Positions 45,517 through 54,976 of a DNA stretch of 64,000 nt are shown here, in pieces. The DNA is from JAGVSR01 sp963708775 (GTDB taxonomy: Bacteria > Pseudomonadota > Alphaproteobacteria > Rhizobiales > Hyphomicrobiaceae): assembly GCA_963708775.1 (NCBI GenBank), contig CAVPTI010000021.1, positions 1 to 64,000 of the forward strand. The letters are read 5' to 3'. Every line of letters begins with the position of its first letter. The first letter of the stretch is position 1. The translations under genes were made by a program, and so were the position numbers. The notes below the pieces were generated by a model. The model was not told the DNA's origin, searched no databases, and worked only from the letters and a program-made list of their open reading frames with translations.

Positions 45517-47384
45517 TTGATCTATGTGATATCGAGACTGGCCGGCAGCCTTAAGTCTGTCCTCATTGGGGTGATCGCAACTGCTATCGTTTTGAGTTTC
45601 CCATCACCGGGTTTGGCGACGGGGCAAACGCTTGCCATCCAATGGCGCGTTGAAAATCCATTTCGCCTATTTCGCGATCCCGCGGACACTGAAGACATTG
45701 CAAGGGTCCGGCGTGGCCTCTCACCCCAGGACCAAAAGCGCCCCGTCCTTGCAGCAGAGCAGTCGATGGCAGAAGACAACATGCACGGCTGGGCGGAACA
45801 CATTTACCGCAAGACATGCTGGTCGTCGTCGCAACTTCGCTACACATGCGATGCGAAGTCAGCTTATGCAGATCCGCGAACTCACCGCGTCCTTGTCAGC
45901 CTGACCGCTCCGCCAAATGGCGTATGTACGTGGAGCGTACAAACGGATGATGCTGGCGCCGCTGCGTCGACTGCAATCGTTTCCAAGCCGTGCTCCGGAC
46001 ACAGACGGTGCTCGAGATCCCTTATCCAAATGGAGCCGACGTTGTCGTGTCTCAGAGTGGCCGAGAACGCGCGCGGATCCGTATTCAAGTGCGGGATCTC
46101 TTCATCGTTGGCTTGGGCAATTCTTATGCGTCGGGTGATGGAAATCCGGATCGTCCGGTCCGCTTTGATGACCGCAAATCGATCAGCTATGAAGCGGACG
46201 CCGGCGACAAGCTGACAGGTTACCCTGCCAGAGCCGGCGACTGGCGCTCGATCAATTCGCTGAAGTTTACTCAAACTGACGCTGATTGGCTTGATACGCC
46301 GTGCCGCCGTTCGCTGTACGGGCATCAACTAAGGGCTGCCCTGCAATTAGCCCTCGAGGATCCCCACCGGGCTGTCACGTTTGCGAGCTTTGCGTGCTGG
46401 GGCGCACATATTGTCCAAGGCCTTTTCGTTCCGCAGAGCTCAAGCAAATTGCAGCCGGGTTTATCGCCCCGTTCACAGCTTTCCGATGTTGCGGCTCTTC
46501 AGTGTGGCACGCATGCGCCAGAAGCCCGGCACTGGCCAAGCACTTTTGACCGAGGTGGGACGGTCCCAACATTGAAGGATCTGACCGTGTTGGTCTGCCC
46601 TCGGCGATTTGCGCGGCCGATTGATTTGTTGCTTTTGTCGGTTGGTGGAAACGACATCGGCTTTTCCCAACTTGTCGCCGATGCGATTTTGGGCAACGAG
46701 CTCCCTTTTCGGCATCTGAGTGGCGTGGTCGGCATGACCATCGAAGCCAATGAAGCGGAATCCCAGCTCAGCATTCTGCGCGAAAAGCTTTCGTCCCTCA
46801 ACCGAGCGCTCAGACTTTTGCTTCACATCCCTTGGTCGCAGTCAGAGCGCATCGTTTTGACCGGATATCCGCCGATATCTCTTATGGACCAATCTGCCGA
46901 TACTTGCCCGTCTGGGCGTCAGGGCATGACCGTTATTCCAGGGTTCTCGCTCAATGCTCAGAAGGCGCGTTCGGCTGAACGAGTTGCTGAGTCGTTGCAC
47001 CAGACCATGGCGAAGGCAGCCGGTCAGATGGGCTGGACGTTCGTTGACGCATTCCGCCCTGAATTCGCTCGCCGTGGTTATTGTGCCGGCACATTTGGTG
47101 CACTGGCGAGCCCCTATGACGACGCCCGGCTTCCAAGATTGATCAATGCAGTATGGCGGCCATATGCGCCCTCACAGTGGCGTCCGTATGCACCGCGTGC
47201 GAGGTGGATCAGAAGCCCGAACGATGGATATCTAACGACGAACTTCCATGTTCCAGATGTCAGCCTCTCTCCCATGAACCTTATGCTCGCCAGCAGCTAT
47301 TCGGGTAGCTTTCACCCGACGGCGGAAGGGCAGGCCGCCATGGCTGACGCAGTCGTCAGCAAGGCCCGTGTGTTACTGCATTGA
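45517..47384 (+). pseudogene. exported SGNH/GDSL-type hydrolase, one frameshift
   Basis: A TTG start with GGAG upstream opens a signal-like helix (SVLIGVIATAIVLSFPSPGL) and a beta-rich N-terminal domain. Near 45988 the frame is lost. Adding one G to AAGCCGTGC joins it to RTQTVLEIPYPNGADVVVSQ and the catalytic domain. That domain has the block I motif GLGNSYASGDGNP (Ser of the SGNH triad), DLLLLSVGGNDIGFSQL (block III, Asn), and SYSGSFHPTAEGQAAMADAV (block V, His with GSFHP). It would be an exported esterase or acyl/carbohydrate esterase of about 620 residues. It follows the receiver-like gene directly. Confidence 0.7.
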
Positions 47385-47511
47385 ACGTTTTACCGCTGGC
47401 ATCAGAGCAATATGGGAGGGAAGTCGGTCATAGAACACTCTACTCTCAGATAATTCATTGAAGCCGGCGCAATCTGAGGCGGGTCAGGCGAACTGGCCAG
47501 CACCAGTGGCG

Positions 47512-49046
47512 CTATTCCACAATGAACCCGAAATCGCCTTTAAGAGCTTCCAGGTTTGACGGCGCTCCCGCGCGCCCATAGATGCGATTGATGTGCCCTA
47601 GAAAATTTGCGCGCGCATCGGATTCCGGAGCCAGTCCGTCAGTCGGTGCAGATAACTCGTGTCTTGCTGCCGGCTTGACCAAGTAAGGCGTGATAATGAC
47701 CACTAATTCGGTTTCAGATTTCACGAAATCACGGCTTCGGAACAAGGTACCCAAGACTGGTACGTCCTTGAGTCCTGGAAAGCCGTCGATATTCTGCTTC
47801 ACAGATTCTGAAATTAATCCGGCGAGGGCAAGCGAACCCCCTGAGGGCAGTTCGACAGTCGAAATGGCCTCCCGCTTTTTCAGCGCGGACACCGAAACGG
47901 AATTGAGGGTAACGGCACCTTCGCTCGTGAGTTCAGAAACTTCTGTCTCGATTTTAAGGCTGATGCGACCTTCCGACATCACAGTCGGCGTGAATGCCAG
48001 TCCCACGCCGTATTCTTTGAACGTGACGGACGTGTTGCCATCAGAATCGACGGTCGTAATCGGGAACTCGCCGCCAGCCAGAAACTTCGCCGATTCTCCT
48101 GAAACAGCCGTCAGATTGGGTTCCGCCAGCGTGCGCACCAGACCCTGTCGCTCCATGGCCTTCAGTGCGGACGTCAGTTTGTTGCCGCCTGATGACCATG
48201 ATGTGGTCGCACCGGAATTGGTCGCGCCGCTCATGCCTAAAATCCCCGTTGTGGCGTCGACCGAAGCGATCGGCAGCGTCCCTAATCCCTGGGCTGCGGT
48301 GAGAGGCAGAGCATTTTCGGTCAGAATTGTCGTTGATAGATTGCCGGCCGTGATTGTAGCGCCCAAATTGACCCCAAATTGCTTCAATGCGGATCTTTGA
48401 ACTTCTGCGACCAGTACCCGAAGCATCACTTGTTCTTCGCCATCGACTGTAATCATGCTGATGACCTGTGACTTGGGGGATCTTTTTCGCCGGGTGCGGC
48501 GATATACCGGGCCGCAACATCTCGTGCCAAGTTAGCGGCGATGGGTGAGGGGACATGCCCGCTTAGAAGGACCGTGTCGTTCATGATTTTGACCTTGATC
48601 TGCGAGTCTGGAATGACGTCGCGCAAGATCTCATCTAATTCCGATGGATCGCGGTCGATTGACACTTCAAGCGTCAAAATCATCTGCCCAGTGCTGTCGA
48701 AAAACATGGCGTTAGCCTGACCCACTTTGTCCTTTCCCAGCAAATAGACCGTCTGCGATGACTGGAGGGTGACATCGAGCAGTTCTGGTGCGGACACCAT
48801 CACATCGCGGAGTTCACGCTCGAACTGGATGAGCACCGCTTTGTTGCGGCCAATTCTCAGGCGGCGGGAGCCACCGACATCGTTCTCCTCGACGCGCAAT
48901 GTAGATGTCGGCACGGCCACAGCATTGAGTGCCACCGTATCGCCGGCGCTCGCATCAAGTGGCGCCAAACTGAGAAGCAGGACGCCGGTGCTGGCCATTC
49001 GTGCAATAGTTGATTTCGGCGTCAGTCTGGCCCTATTCGCAAACAT
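47512..49046 (-). pseudogene. cpaC: CpaC-type secretin (Flp/Tad pilus), one frameshift
   Basis: The N-terminal half (49046-48470) has a signal, the pilus-assembly N domain (RIGRNKAVLIQFERELRDVM, TVYLLGKDKVGQANAMFFDS) and a BON-like piece (NDTVLLSGHVPSP). A frame break sits at a run of five C on the coding strand (48475-48479). One more C joins EKDPP to KSQVISMITVDGEEQVMLRV and the secretin barrel (SALKAMERQGLVRTLAEPNL, VELPSGGSLALAGLISE, KSETELVVIITPYLVKPA), ending at 47512. Secretins form the outer-membrane pore of the Tad pilus. No cpaA, B, E or F or pilin gene is in the window, so this one is isolated. ATG 49046 has GGAGAC upstream; 49082 is possible. Confidence 0.8.
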
Positions 49047-49125
49047 CAGCGTCTCCAGCGTCGCAATAGTTGCGCAATTCATATGCTGCGTCGCGATGGG
49101 CTGTGTTCCGTCGAAATATCGAAAT

Positions 49126-49141
49126 GTAACCGCGTGTAACA
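49126..49141 (-). promoter_or_regulatory. putative operator TGTTACACGCGGTTAC upstream of cpaC
   Basis: On the minus strand this 16-bp element differs at only two positions from the one at 44830-44845 near the two-component system. It lies 80 bases upstream of the preferred secretin start. Confidence 0.55.
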
Positions 49142-49238
49142 GAAGCGGTCGATTTTGCTCGATGATGGCTGTTCTTAATTCACTTAGTGGCCGCGCTTTG
49201 CTTCCGATTTAGGAAGCAGGGGCGGGTGTCGGTCCGCG

Positions 49239-50780
49239 CTAAGGAAAAGGCTTGCAGCCTATAGAACCTTGCACGATGCGCTCATAGGCCTGCGCCACGT
49301 GAGGATAGTCGCGGTCGATCATGAATGCTGGAGATAATCTGAAGCCCCGGCTTTGGCCGATTGCGTAGGCGACGAGTTTGATGAAGCGGTCTTGATCGAA
49401 GTAGGATGTATGGATGAGTTCCTTCCAGGTCAGATAATCCGCCAGGACATCGGCCGTCGTCTGCTTCGTATCGGCCTCCGTTAGATTTTCAACAATGTTA
49501 CGGAACTTTGGGATCACCTCGCTAATGGCGCGGTCGCTAGCCTGCTCGAGATCGGCTGCGATCCACTCGGGTAGGGGAGGATATCCGCGGGAAAGCCAGA
49601 TCGGCCATTCGGCGGCGTCGACAGCCAGGGCTTCCTGCATGTCGCTGCCGTAGGCCACGGCCTTGAGCTGGGAGACCGTGAGCGGATTGAGAGCAAGGCT
49701 GAGCCCGTGGCTCACGATGCGTGCGGCTTTGTTGAAGATCCAGGTCAGGCAGACGGCGGTCCCGATTAGCAGAACAAGACTGACCACGAGCAGCCCGAGG
49801 GTCTCGAGATCCGACAGCTTCCCGAAGGCCGTGGGCGGGATGAACAGACTTGCCGGCACGACGATAAGCCAGAGCAGGACAACGGCGGAATTCTCGAAAA
49901 TGTCGTGTCCACCTGCCGTGTAAATGTCGTCGGCAGTTAGCGCGTCGAAGCGCAAGAAGAGCTGTTCCGAAAGGTTATCCATGATTGGCTCGGACGTGAG
50001 TAGCAAGAGGCAGACGATCGGGATAATTGCGATTGCCAGGAGATTGAGGGCAGCCGCGGCGAAGTCACGGGAGAACACTTCGACATCAAGCTTCTTGACG
50101 GCCTTCAAGCTTTGAACCGCCTCGTCCTTGGCATGCCACAGGGACAGCCACCTTTGGCCAAAGGTCTCCGCGGCAACGCCGGACGTGTTCGAGGCACGAC
50201 TGAAGCCATTACGGAACTGACGGAAGGCCATTGCCGCGTAGAATGCAGCCATGGGACCAAAGGCGCAGAGCACGGCAATCACCCATTCAGGCCACTCGCG
50301 TTTGTCGGCCCCAACGAAAACTGCCAGTCCGACGAGCACCATGAAGGTCAAGAGGGTGAGATAGATCGCCTTGCCAAAAATGCCGAGGCGCGAGAACAGA
50401 AGGCGGTGTCGCTCCGTCTTGATGAATGGCGTGCCCACCGTGATCCAGCGCTGCAGGTTGCTCAGTGTGTTGCCAGCGCGTGCGCTCTCAAGCAACGCTG
50501 CGCTGACGACTGAGCCGCCGTGGCTGTGGCCGATGATGGCGTAAGGTTCGCCACGGCCTTCAAGCGCGGCCAGCTTAGCGGCAAGCTCTTGGCCAGCGGC
50601 ACGGCGCGACGCTTCACTGTTGAGGCCATTCCATACGAACGGGGCGAGAGTAACGGAGCCGCCGTCAGCCTGCAGCAACATAGCAAGGCGCATCGTAAAT
50701 GGGCTGCCATATTGCCACCAGGCACGCCCTTCGAGCGGCCCCGTCGCGAATGTCCCATGTACGGTAATGAGTGTCGCCAC
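49239..50780 (-). CDS. membrane-embedded alpha/beta hydrolase-like protein
   Basis: A 513-residue protein that begins with a lipase-like domain (TLITVHGTFATGPLEGRAWW and the nucleophile elbow IIGHSHGGSVVSAAL). After about residue 130 there are four or more hydrophobic helices in pairs (AIYLTLLTFMVLVGLAVFVG, ALNLLAIAIIPIVCLLLL, LGLLVVSLVLLIGTAVCLTW). A soluble C-terminal part follows. The start is a GTG with AGGGGGAC. The combination of a serine-hydrolase domain and integral membrane helices is seen in uncharacterised bacterial proteins; substrate unknown. It is followed by no gene on the same strand before cpaC. Confidence 0.65.
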   Translation of the reverse strand: MATLITVHGTFATGPLEGRAWWQYGSPFTMRLAMLLQADGGSVTLAPFVWNGLNSEASRRAAGQELAAKLAALEGRGEPYAIIGHSHGGSVVSAALLESARAGNTLSNLQRWITVGTPFIKTERHRLLFSRLGIFGKAIYLTLLTFMVLVGLAVFVGADKREWPEWVIAVLCAFGPMAAFYAAMAFRQFRNGFSRASNTSGVAAETFGQRWLSLWHAKDEAVQSLKAVKKLDVEVFSRDFAAAALNLLAIAIIPIVCLLLLTSEPIMDNLSEQLFLRFDALTADDIYTAGGHDIFENSAVVLLWLIVVPASLFIPPTAFGKLSDLETLGLLVVSLVLLIGTAVCLTWIFNKAARIVSHGLSLALNPLTVSQLKAVAYGSDMQEALAVDAAEWPIWLSRGYPPLPEWIAADLEQASDRAISEVIPKFRNIVENLTEADTKQTTADVLADYLTWKELIHTSYFDQDRFIKLVAYAIGQSRGFRLSPAFMIDRDYPHVAQAYERIVQGSIGCKPFP

Positions 50781-50931
50781 GCTGTCCCCCTATGGCGCTG
50801 CGGCCGCCAACTTTCGACGAATTGGTGCGCTTAGCAAGGCTTCGCACTCAAGACAGCGCCCGAAATTCCCCGCTGCGATTTGATCATAAAGGCCAGTTCC
50901 GAGCTGGCCAGGGCGACCGATGCCGGGATCT

Positions 50932-51942
50932 CTAAGGCTTGGGAAGCAGCATAAAGATGTAAGCGACATAGCCCAACAGTAGGGCGGCGCCTTCGATGCG
51001 GGTGATCCGGTTGCCGCGCCAAGCGAACGCGAACATCGCGACGCTGGCAGCGACCATGACCAGGTTATCGAAGCTTACGATCTCGCGCGGGACGGGAGTT
51101 GGCTGGATCAGACCGGTCACGCCACCAATGCCGAGGATGTTATAGATGTTCGAACCCATGATGTTTCCGAGTGCGACATCGCCGTGCTTGCGTATCGCAG
51201 CCACGACCGACGTGACGAACTCGGGCATTGAGGTTCCGATGGCAACGATCGTGAGGCCGATGACCGTTTCCGTCATGCCGTAGGCGCGGGCTATTCCGAT
51301 GGCGCCGTCGACGAGGAGCTTGCCGCCGAGTACAACAATTGCGAGGCCGCCGAGTGCCATCAGGAGCGGAATCACAACACCGGTCTTGTCAGCGCTCGTC
51401 TCGGCATCGCTCCCGCGGCCGATCATGGGGTCATGTAGCTCGCCGAAGGCCTCGGCCTTTTCGAATGCCGACGTGTGGCCACCCACTGCAACTGCTGGCA
51501 TCTTCTCTTGGCGATAGGCGTAGACCAGATAGGCAGCGAGCAAAGTGACGAATATCGAGCCTGTGATGCGGTCGAGGTTGCCGAAATAGGAGACGATAGA
51601 GAAGAGCAGTGCGCTAGCGACGACAACCACACCGTCGCGGCGCAACGCCGTGGATTGCACGGCCATTGGCGTAATGAGTGCCGAGAGGCCGAGGATGAGC
51701 AAAATATTGGAGATGCTTGAGCCGACGATGTTGCCAATTGCTATGCCAGGAGAGCCAGCAAGCGCCGCCTGCACGCTGGTCACGAGCTCCGGTGCCGACG
51801 TTCCAAGGCCGACAAGTGTCAAGCCGATCAGAAGCGGTGACATCCCGATCTTTTCGGCAACGGCGACTGCTCCTCGCACAAGCAACTCGCCACCGATGAC
51901 CAGCAACACGAACCCGCCAAGCAATAGACCGGCATCCCCCAT
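50932..51942 (-). CDS. calcium/sodium antiporter (CaCA family, YrbG-like)
   Basis: A 336-residue inner-membrane exchanger with ten predicted helices in two inverted halves. Each half carries the alpha-repeat: GLGTSAPELVTSVQAALAGS with IGNIVGSSISNILLILGLSA, and AIGTSMPEFVTSVVAAIRKH with LGNIMGSNIYNILGIGGV. The acidic residues in these motifs bind the cation. It exchanges calcium (or another divalent cation) for sodium or protons. The ATG has GGGGGAC upstream. It stands alone. Confidence 0.88.
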   Translation of the reverse strand: MGDAGLLLGGFVLLVIGGELLVRGAVAVAEKIGMSPLLIGLTLVGLGTSAPELVTSVQAALAGSPGIAIGNIVGSSISNILLILGLSALITPMAVQSTALRRDGVVVVASALLFSIVSYFGNLDRITGSIFVTLLAAYLVYAYRQEKMPAVAVGGHTSAFEKAEAFGELHDPMIGRGSDAETSADKTGVVIPLLMALGGLAIVVLGGKLLVDGAIGIARAYGMTETVIGLTIVAIGTSMPEFVTSVVAAIRKHGDVALGNIMGSNIYNILGIGGVTGLIQPTPVPREIVSFDNLVMVAASVAMFAFAWRGNRITRIEGAALLLGYVAYIFMLLPKP

Positions 51943-52056
51943 GTCCGTCCCCCATGAATGGCCCCACCATATTCATTGACGACAACAATTGCCAGCGCTC
52001 GGTCTCTAAATAACGAACGGGGACAACTGGATTTATCACTCTGAAGTTTTTTTCGA

Positions 52057-52314
52057 ATGACCTGTAGCAGGCGCATATCCGCGAACCGCCAATGCGACGT
52101 GCATCCGGAAATCTTGACGACTTACGTCGAGGGCGCTCTGGCGCTCGAGGTAAAAAAACAGGTCGAAAGGGAATTGCGCGAGGATATCGCAACTCTACGA
52201 CCGGAAGAGGTGGCCGTGCTGACGCTCTTGCGATCTCGGCTCAATCTCAGTCTTACGGATAAGCTCAAGAATAGCGTTGAAGAGCTGTCCGGGAAGTCTT
52301 CGCAAGCAGGCTAG
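52057..52314 (+). pseudogene. C-terminal remnant of DNA topoisomerase IB
   Basis: An 85-codon frame contains CDVHPEILTTYVEGALALEV and ATLRPEEVAVLTLLRSRLN. This corresponds to the last segment of bacterial type IB topoisomerases, where the sequence reads C-x-x-x-hHP-x-h-x-x-Y followed by a LRPEE-x-x-hL tail. The catalytic core is absent upstream. It is either a truncated gene or, less likely, a stand-alone small protein. Its stop overlaps the convergent DUF1003 stop by 4 bases. Confidence 0.6.
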
Positions 52315-52844
52315 GCTCGATCGAGTGCGTTTAGAACATCCTCGGGTCTTACATCCTTTTTGAGATCTTTGAGGTCGCTGCGCTTTGCCGTTTCCGACCC
52401 CAGTCGATCTCCAATCTCGCTGACCATTTGCACGAGCCGGGTGATCTCATGTTCCGATAGAAGATTGATTTGAAGGGCCAGATCGGCTCGCCTGTCGGCT
52501 TGCGCCTGCATCCGGTTTTGAGTGATGAGGATGAACGTCGATAGAAAGATCGCCTCGACGGAAGCAGCCATGGCCAAGATGACGAGGCTGGGGTCGAAAT
52601 GAGGTAAGCCGGGCACGAGATTGGTTGCGATCCAAAGACCGAAGACGATGGCGTGAACCCAAACGAATGTCATCGTTCCGGCCAGTGCGGTGATGGCCGC
52701 AGCCAAGCGTTCCTGCCATCCGAGCTGCTTGTCTTCTTCGGCGCGATGGGCAAGCAAAGCATCGATGTTGCGATCGACGATGTGCGTCGTCGACGAAACA
52801 GGAGGCGCTTTTTTGAGGTCCGATTGCGAGAGCATGCCACTCAA
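52311..52844 (-). CDS. DUF1003 membrane protein
   Basis: A 177-residue protein. DUF1003 features are the N-terminal amphipathic stretch (LGWQERLAAAITALAGTMTF), two transmembrane helices (VWVHAIVFGLWIATNLVPGL, LVILAMAASVEAIFLSTFIL) and the segment ITQNRMQAQADRRADLALQI with a following coiled-coil tail (NLLSEHEITRLVQMVSEIGD). Function unknown across the family. An ATG three codons in (52835) is equally possible. Confidence 0.8.
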   Translation of the reverse strand: MSGMLSQSDLKKAPPVSSTTHIVDRNIDALLAHRAEEDKQLGWQERLAAAITALAGTMTFVWVHAIVFGLWIATNLVPGLPHFDPSLVILAMAASVEAIFLSTFILITQNRMQAQADRRADLALQINLLSEHEITRLVQMVSEIGDRLGSETAKRSDLKDLKKDVRPEDVLNALDRA

Positions 52845-53011
52845 TTTTCGATGTTTTCAGGGTGGCTCTTTACAGCCGACATAACCCTATTTAATGCCTC
52901 GTCCACCGGTTGGTTCCTGTTGCGCGGTTTGACGATCGGGAGCGCGGCACGCGAAGCTGGCGCTTTTGAGCCAGATGCGGTTGACTGATGGAATCCATTT
53001 GGGGAGCCACC

Positions 53012-54967
53012 ATGTTCGTTCAGCAATGGGTCTCGGGTCGGTTTGCTCTATGTGTCATTGCGGTTGCGACACTGAGTGTCGGGGGCGCTGGCCATCCCGC
53101 TCAGGCGGCGAAGGACCAGCCGACGCTCGCAGCGGGCGAGTGCGCTGCCATCGAGGGCTTTGCCGTTCTCGCCACACCGTCGGCACCTTGGAAGGGCGCG
53201 CCTCTGCGTGTGATCGTCGTGGCGGAAGAGGCGATCGAGGGCGATCTTGAGCTACATGCGCCAGATGGTGCGGTCGCGGCGAGGGCGCCGGGCCGCCGTG
53301 GTGGGCCGCCGTACTTCTGGTTGGCGGATGTCGCGGAGCCGATTGCCGGAGCCTGGCAAGCAAAACTAAACCTCGCGGTGGAGAAGGCGAATTGCAAGGC
53401 CCTCGTGCACTCTGTCACCGTTCGGCGCGCGGCGGCCGGTGGGCCGGGCGCTTCGGCAAAAAGTGTCTGGCCGATACGGGCGGCATGGAACCGGGAGACG
53501 GAGAACCTCTACTCCGCATGGATTGAAGCGCTGTTCGATGCGCCGATCGATGCGTCACCGTCTTGGGCGGCCCTGCACGAAGTTTTGCGCGATCCAGCGC
53601 GTAACGTCCTGTTCAACCATTTGGGTGTGGGCGAAGACGAACGGGGGCTCGTGATCAAGCCCGACTGTGCCGACCTGCCATACTTTCTGCGCGGTTACTT
53701 CGCTTTCAAGCTCGGCTTGCCGTTTGGCTATTCGAAGTGTACGCGCGGGAGCAAGGGGAAGCCGCCTGCGTGTGTAAGCTGGTGGACAATCGAGAACCTT
53801 GAGCCGCCACCCAAATCCGAAGACGCGCCCGCTCAGACGGGGGTATTCGATGGGTTGTTCGGCAGCACTCCAGAAAAGCCCAAAGCGAAACCGCCCGGTT
53901 TGGTACCGGGGTTCGGCACCTATCTCTCCGAGACGGTGGCGAATGCGGTGCATTCGGGATCAGGTCGTCCGCCGGCGTCAGCAGACAATACGGACTACTA
54001 TTCCGTGCCGTTGACGGAAGCGGCGCTGAGGCCGGGAACTGTCTATCACGATCCATATGGGCACATCCTCGTCGTGGTGCGGCGGGTCCCGCAGACAACC
54101 GATGCAGCCGGTTTGATCCTTGCGGTCGACGGGCAGCCGGATGGAACGGTTGCGCGCAAGCGTTTTTGGCGTGGCAATTTTCTCTTCGCACAGAATCCGG
54201 CGCTGGGCAGTCCGGGGTTCAAACGGTTCCGGCCGATCGTTCGGGGGAAGTCGGGATTGCGGCGGCTGACCAATGCGGAAATCGCGAAGTCGGCCGATTA
54301 CGGAGACTTCTCGCTCGAGCAGACGAAACTTGGCGTCGAGGATTTCTACGACCGGATGGATGATGTGATGTCGCCGGCGCCGCTTGATCCGGTGCGCGCG
54401 ATGACGGAGGTGATCACGGCGCTGGACGAGCAAGTGAAGGCGCGGGTGACGTCAGTCGAGAACGGACGCAAGTATCATGCAAAGGGCGGTGGCGAAGTTG
54501 CGATGCCGAGTGGGCCATCGATCTTCGAGACGACGGGGGCTTGGGAGGATTTCGCGACGCCCTCGCGCGATCTTCGGCTGCTGATTGCGATCGACGTGGT
54601 GCGCGGATTTCCCGACCGGGTGGCGCGACGCCCGGAGCGATACGCGATGCCGGCGGGCAAGACAGCCGCGGATGTGAAAGCGGAATTGGACCGGACGCTC
54701 GCCGGCGAACTGGCTTCGCGCAAGTTCAGCTACACGCGCAGCGACGGTTCGGAGTGGACGCTGGCTCTTTCAGATGTTGTTGCGCGTGCCCCGGAGTTGG
54801 AGTTGGCTTACAATATCAATGATTGCGTCGAGTTGCGCTGGGGTGCACCGGAAGGAAGTACCGAAGCACAAACGTGTCAACGCCGCGCTCCGGAAGCGCA
54901 ACGATCGAAGATGGCGTCGGACTACCGTCCGTGGTTCAGCGAAAGGCGGCGCCCTCCAAGAGGCTGA
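53012..54967 (+). CDS. large exported protein, putative NlpC/P60-like cysteine hydrolase
   Basis: A 651-residue protein with a signal peptide (FALCVIAVATLSVGGAGHPA). ATG 53012 has GGGGAG upstream; the ATG at 52988 adds only eight residues. After an Ig-like first domain, the segment KPDCADLPYFLRGYFAFKLG near residue 219 looks like a papain/NlpC nucleophile Cys at a helix start. DPYGHILVVVRR near residue 351 looks like the catalytic His on a strand. A Pro/Lys-rich insert (around residues 275-300) separates them. A C-terminal region of about 200 residues ends with a conserved-looking AYNINDCVELRW. It would act in the periplasm on peptidoglycan or another amide. Not recognised as a named family; the fold call is an inference from motif spacing. 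Confidence 0.55.
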   Translation: MFVQQWVSGRFALCVIAVATLSVGGAGHPAQAAKDQPTLAAGECAAIEGFAVLATPSAPWKGAPLRVIVVAEEAIEGDLELHAPDGAVAARAPGRRGGPPYFWLADVAEPIAGAWQAKLNLAVEKANCKALVHSVTVRRAAAGGPGASAKSVWPIRAAWNRETENLYSAWIEALFDAPIDASPSWAALHEVLRDPARNVLFNHLGVGEDERGLVIKPDCADLPYFLRGYFAFKLGLPFGYSKCTRGSKGKPPACVSWWTIENLEPPPKSEDAPAQTGVFDGLFGSTPEKPKAKPPGLVPGFGTYLSETVANAVHSGSGRPPASADNTDYYSVPLTEAALRPGTVYHDPYGHILVVVRRVPQTTDAAGLILAVDGQPDGTVARKRFWRGNFLFAQNPALGSPGFKRFRPIVRGKSGLRRLTNAEIAKSADYGDFSLEQTKLGVEDFYDRMDDVMSPAPLDPVRAMTEVITALDEQVKARVTSVENGRKYHAKGGGEVAMPSGPSIFETTGAWEDFATPSRDLRLLIAIDVVRGFPDRVARRPERYAMPAGKTAADVKAELDRTLAGELASRKFSYTRSDGSEWTLALSDVVARAPELELAYNINDCVELRWGAPEGSTEAQTCQRRAPEAQRSKMASDYRPWFSERRRPPRG

Positions 54968-54976
54968 TTAAAACCA

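Noticed and set aside
53706..54191. Reverse-strand frame inside the large exported protein gene
   Set aside because: Antisense shadow with low-complexity Arg/Pro content and no ribosome-binding site.
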